From contig JAPPKP010000110.1 of NCBI GenBank assembly GCA_028819955.1, positions 1 to 17,141 of the forward strand: a DNA stretch of 17,141 bases, written 5' to 3'. The position numbers and the translations under genes were made by a program. Under the pieces are notes generated by a model. It was not told the DNA's origin, ran no database searches, and saw only the letters and a program-made list of their open reading frames with translations. Position 1 is the first letter of the stretch; each line of letters begins with the position of its first letter. This document shows, piece after piece, positions 15,030-17,141 of this stretch. This stretch comes from Rhodospirillaceae bacterium. GTDB lineage: Bacteria > Pseudomonadota > Alphaproteobacteria > UBA828.

Positions 15030-16343
15030 TTAGGGGTGGTGCCGCAAGCGTGCGGCGTAGAAGCCGTCCATCCCGCCATGCTCCGCCCAATGGCACGGCA
15101 AGGTCCGCAGGTCGCCGGCTGCGGTGACGGCCTCGGTAAGGCCCGGCAGCTCGTTCTCCCGCGCAGGGAGACGCGCGAATTCGTGAGCGGATGCGAGAAA
15201 ACTTTCCACGCGCTGCTCGCATTCTTCGGGTTGGAGCGAGCAGCTTGCGTAGACCAGAAGGCCTCCCGGCGCCACCATGGCGGCGGCGCGGGCCAGCAAC
15301 CGGCCCTGCAGTTCGGCGAGGCGGCCCACGTCATCGGGGCCGCGAAGGTGTGGAATATCGGGGTGGCGCCGAATCGTCCCGGTCGCGGTGCACGGCGCAT
15401 CCAGGAGCACCAGGTCAGCCGGCGCCGGCGGGCTCCATTCCAGGGCATCGGCTTCGACGATCTCGGCCGCGAGGCGGAGCCTGGCGAGGTTCTCCTCGAG
15501 CCGGACGAGGCGCGCGGCGGAGCGGTCGAGGGCGACGACCCGCGCGCCGGCGGCGGCGAGTTGCGCGGTCTTTCCGCCTGGGGCGGCGCCGATCTCCAGC
15601 ACCCGCTTGCCCGCGACCGGGCCGAGCAGGCGGGCCGGCAGCGCCGCGGCCGCATCCTGCACCCACCACTCACCTGCCTCGTAGCCCGCAAGCCGCGTCA
15701 CGTCGCCGGCGCCGCGCAGCCGGAGCGTGCCTGCGGGCAGACGTTCCGCACTCAGCGTGGCGCGCAACGCCTCGATCCGGTCTTCCGAGTCAGCGGCTGG
15801 GGAGACGTCGAGCGGCGGCTCGCCCAGATGGGCCTCGGCAATGGCCCGGCAGCGTGCATCGCCGTAGGCCTCAGCCCAGCTGTTCCAGAGCCAGTCCGGT
15901 GTATTGAGGCGAGGCGCGTCGAGCGCCGCGATGGCGCCGTGCTCGCGGGCGGCGCGGCGCAGCACCGCGTTGACCAGCCCGCGATAGGGCGAGAGCCGCG
16001 ATCCGTGCGCGAGCGCGACGGTGCTCGCCACGGCCGCGTGGGCGGGCGTTTCCAGGAAGGCGAGCTGCGCGATGCCCAACCGCAGTATGTCCTGCACCGA
16101 CCCCCGGCGCGCAGGCAAGGGGCGGTCCATGAGCCCGGCCAGGAAGGCATCGATCTGGCCCAGGCGGCGGAGCGTGGTGAGCAGCAGCAGGCGCGAGAAG
16201 GCGGCGTCGCGCGAGGGGAGGGCATCCAATCCGGGCGTGGCGGCGAGCGCCTGGTCCAGGGTACGGCCGCGGCACAGGATCGCGCCCAGCGCATGGGCGG
16301 CGACCGCGCGCGCATCGCTCGGCGGGCTATTGGTCGACGACAA
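15030..16343 (-). CDS. rsmB: 16S rRNA (cytosine-967-C5)-methyltransferase RsmB
   Basis: A 437-residue enzyme that methylates carbon 5 of a cytosine (967 in E. coli) in 16S rRNA, using S-adenosylmethionine. A NusB-like helical domain fills about residues 8-135 ([33 protein letters not shown]). The methyltransferase domain has [12 protein letters not shown] (248-259) for SAM binding, [16 protein letters not shown] (314-329) with C318, and [10 protein letters not shown] (365-374) with the catalytic C368. The E-I-G in place of the usual D-L-C is a mild variant. No ATG lies near the domain start. TTG at 16343 overlaps the previous gene by 17 bases and suits the domain; an ATG at 16415 would add 24 Arg/Pro-rich residues and an 89-base overlap, which is less likely. 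Confidence 0.93.
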   Translation of the reverse strand: MSSTNSPPSDARAVAAHALGAILCRGRTLDQALAATPGLDALPSRDAAFSRLLLLTTLRRLGQIDAFLAGLMDRPLPARRGSVQDILRLGIAQLAFLETPAHAAVASTVALAHGSRLSPYRGLVNAVLRRAAREHGAIAALDAPRLNTPDWLWNSWAEAYGDARCRAIAEAHLGEPPLDVSPAADSEDRIEALRATLSAERLPAGTLRLRGAGDVTRLAGYEAGEWWVQDAAAALPARLLGPVAGKRVLEIGAAPGGKTAQLAAAGARVVALDRSAARLVRLEENLARLRLAAEIVEADALEWSPPAPADLVLLDAPCTATGTIRRHPDIPHLRGPDDVGRLAELQGRLLARAAAMVAPGGLLVYASCSLQPEECEQRVESFLASAHEFARLPARENELPGLTEAVTAAGDLRTLPCHWAEHGGMDGFYAARLRHHP

Positions 16344-17141
16344 AGCCGTCGCGGTGCGGGCGCATGGTGACGGGGCGCTGGATCGGTGGGCGGCCCTCCG
16401 CTGCGCCGGGCGCAATCGCTACGCCGAGGCCGGGCACGTCGGGGATGGCGACGAAGCCGTCTTCCATGGGCGGCACGCCCGTGACCACGTCCGAGCCGAG
16501 GAGCTTCAGGCTGGTCTCCATCTTCAGCGCTTCGAAGCCGGTGGTGTATTCCTGGATCGCGAAGTTGGGGATCGCGGCGGCGAGATGGAGGCAGGCGGCG
16601 AGACCCAGGGGCGAGAGCGGGTTGTGGGGCGCCACCATGACGTGGTGGGCCTCGGCCATCGCCGCCACCTTGCGCGCGCCCGTTATGCCGCCACAGAGCG
16701 CGACATCGACCCGCGCGAAGCCGGCGCCGTCGCACGCGAAGAGGGAGCGGAAGTCGTGGAGCGAGGCGTAGCGCTCGCCGGTCGCAATCGGCGCATGGAC
16801 GCGGCGCGCGACCTCGGCCATGGCGTCGGGGTTCTCCGGCCGGATCGGGTCCTCGCACCAGTAGGGCAGATAGGGCTCGATGCGCGGGATGAAGTCGATC
16901 GCCTCGGCGGGCGTGAGCCGCCGGTGCAGCTCCAGCAGCATGTCGACCTCGCCGCCGAGCGCCTCGCGGACCCGGCGCACGGTCTCGACGGCGCGGCTCA
17001 TGTGGCTCACGTGGGAGGCGAAGAAGGGCTCGTCCTCGCGCTCGTCGAGGAACGGGTTGATGTGGCCGACCGCGTTGAAGCCGGCGTCCTTCAGGGCGAC
17101 GCAGTTCTCCACCAGCTCGTCGGTGGTCTTGCCGTAGGCGT
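16327..17141 (-). CDS. Enolase-superfamily dehydratase (mandelate racemase/galactonate dehydratase-like), 5' end cut off
   Basis: About 271 residues of the C-terminal barrel of a mandelate racemase/muconate lactonizing enzyme-type protein; the start lies beyond the window edge and the frame is open to base 17141. Superfamily positions visible in order: ELHRRLTPAEA (metal-site strand with an added His, as in galactonate and mannonate dehydratases), YWCEDP (second metal ligand), TGERYAS (third ligand), CGGITGARK, VAPHNPLSPLG (general His) and AIQEY. Two histidines in these places favour an acid-sugar dehydratase over a racemase, but the sugar cannot be named. Its stop overlaps the preferred rsmB start. 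It is probably the upstream member of the leftward cluster, though a biochemical link to rsmB and rpe is not evident. Confidence 0.88.
   Translation of the reverse strand, partial: AYGKTTDELVENCVALKDAGFNAVGHINPFLDEREDEPFFASHVSHMSRAVETVRRVREALGGEVDMLLELHRRLTPAEAIDFIPRIEPYLPYWCEDPIRPENPDAMAEVARRVHAPIATGERYASLHDFRSLFACDGAGFARVDVALCGGITGARKVAAMAEAHHVMVAPHNPLSPLGLAACLHLAAAIPNFAIQEYTTGFEALKMETSLKLLGSDVVTGVPPMEDGFVAIPDVPGLGVAIAPGAAEGRPPIQRPVTMRPHRDGFVVDQ

Overview
The window is GC-rich (about two thirds G+C by eye) and densely coded. It carries about 18 protein genes and has no gap over 300 bases. Gene content and protein character suggest an alphaproteobacterium, perhaps Rhodospirillales-like. The clues are an AcoX-type ATP-NAD kinase-like protein, a CspA next to a small basic 'MARKPNY' protein, and a heparinase II/III-like gene in an rsmB-rpe cluster. 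This placement is inference; there is no rRNA, tRNA or other firm taxonomic marker.

Left part (1-5270). The 3' part of an ammonium transporter gene (amt) runs rightward and is followed, with the Shine-Dalgarno site overlapping the amt stop, by an 85-residue single-span membrane protein. A strong hairpin with a UUCG loop closes that unit where it meets a leftward block. The leftward block holds a periplasmic DsbA-family oxidoreductase, two unrelated-looking DMT/EamA transporters in tandem, a 92-residue two-span membrane protein, and an AcoX-like ATP-NAD kinase family protein.

Middle (5271-11678, rightward). A Nudix hydrolase, an RND periplasmic adaptor, an RND inner-membrane pump and endonuclease V (nfi) follow each other with very small gaps; pump and nfi overlap by four bases. 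No outer-membrane factor or local regulator is seen. A DUF433/DUF5615 pair with the form of a type II toxin-antitoxin module comes next.

Right part (11771-17141, leftward). First come a small charged protein and a CspA-type cold-shock protein, with a hairpin between them and another in the cspA leader. Then comes a cluster transcribed leftward in the order enolase-superfamily dehydratase (cut by the window edge), rsmB, rpe, heparinase II/III-like protein. Its genes are close together or overlapping.

Nothing here is clearly a new defence system or mobile element, and no CRISPR array, insertion sequence or RNA gene was seen. The most interesting points are the small membrane protein coupled to amt, the unusual proton-relay residues of the RND pump, the nfi gene translationally linked to that pump, the TA pair, and the cold-shock leader hairpin.
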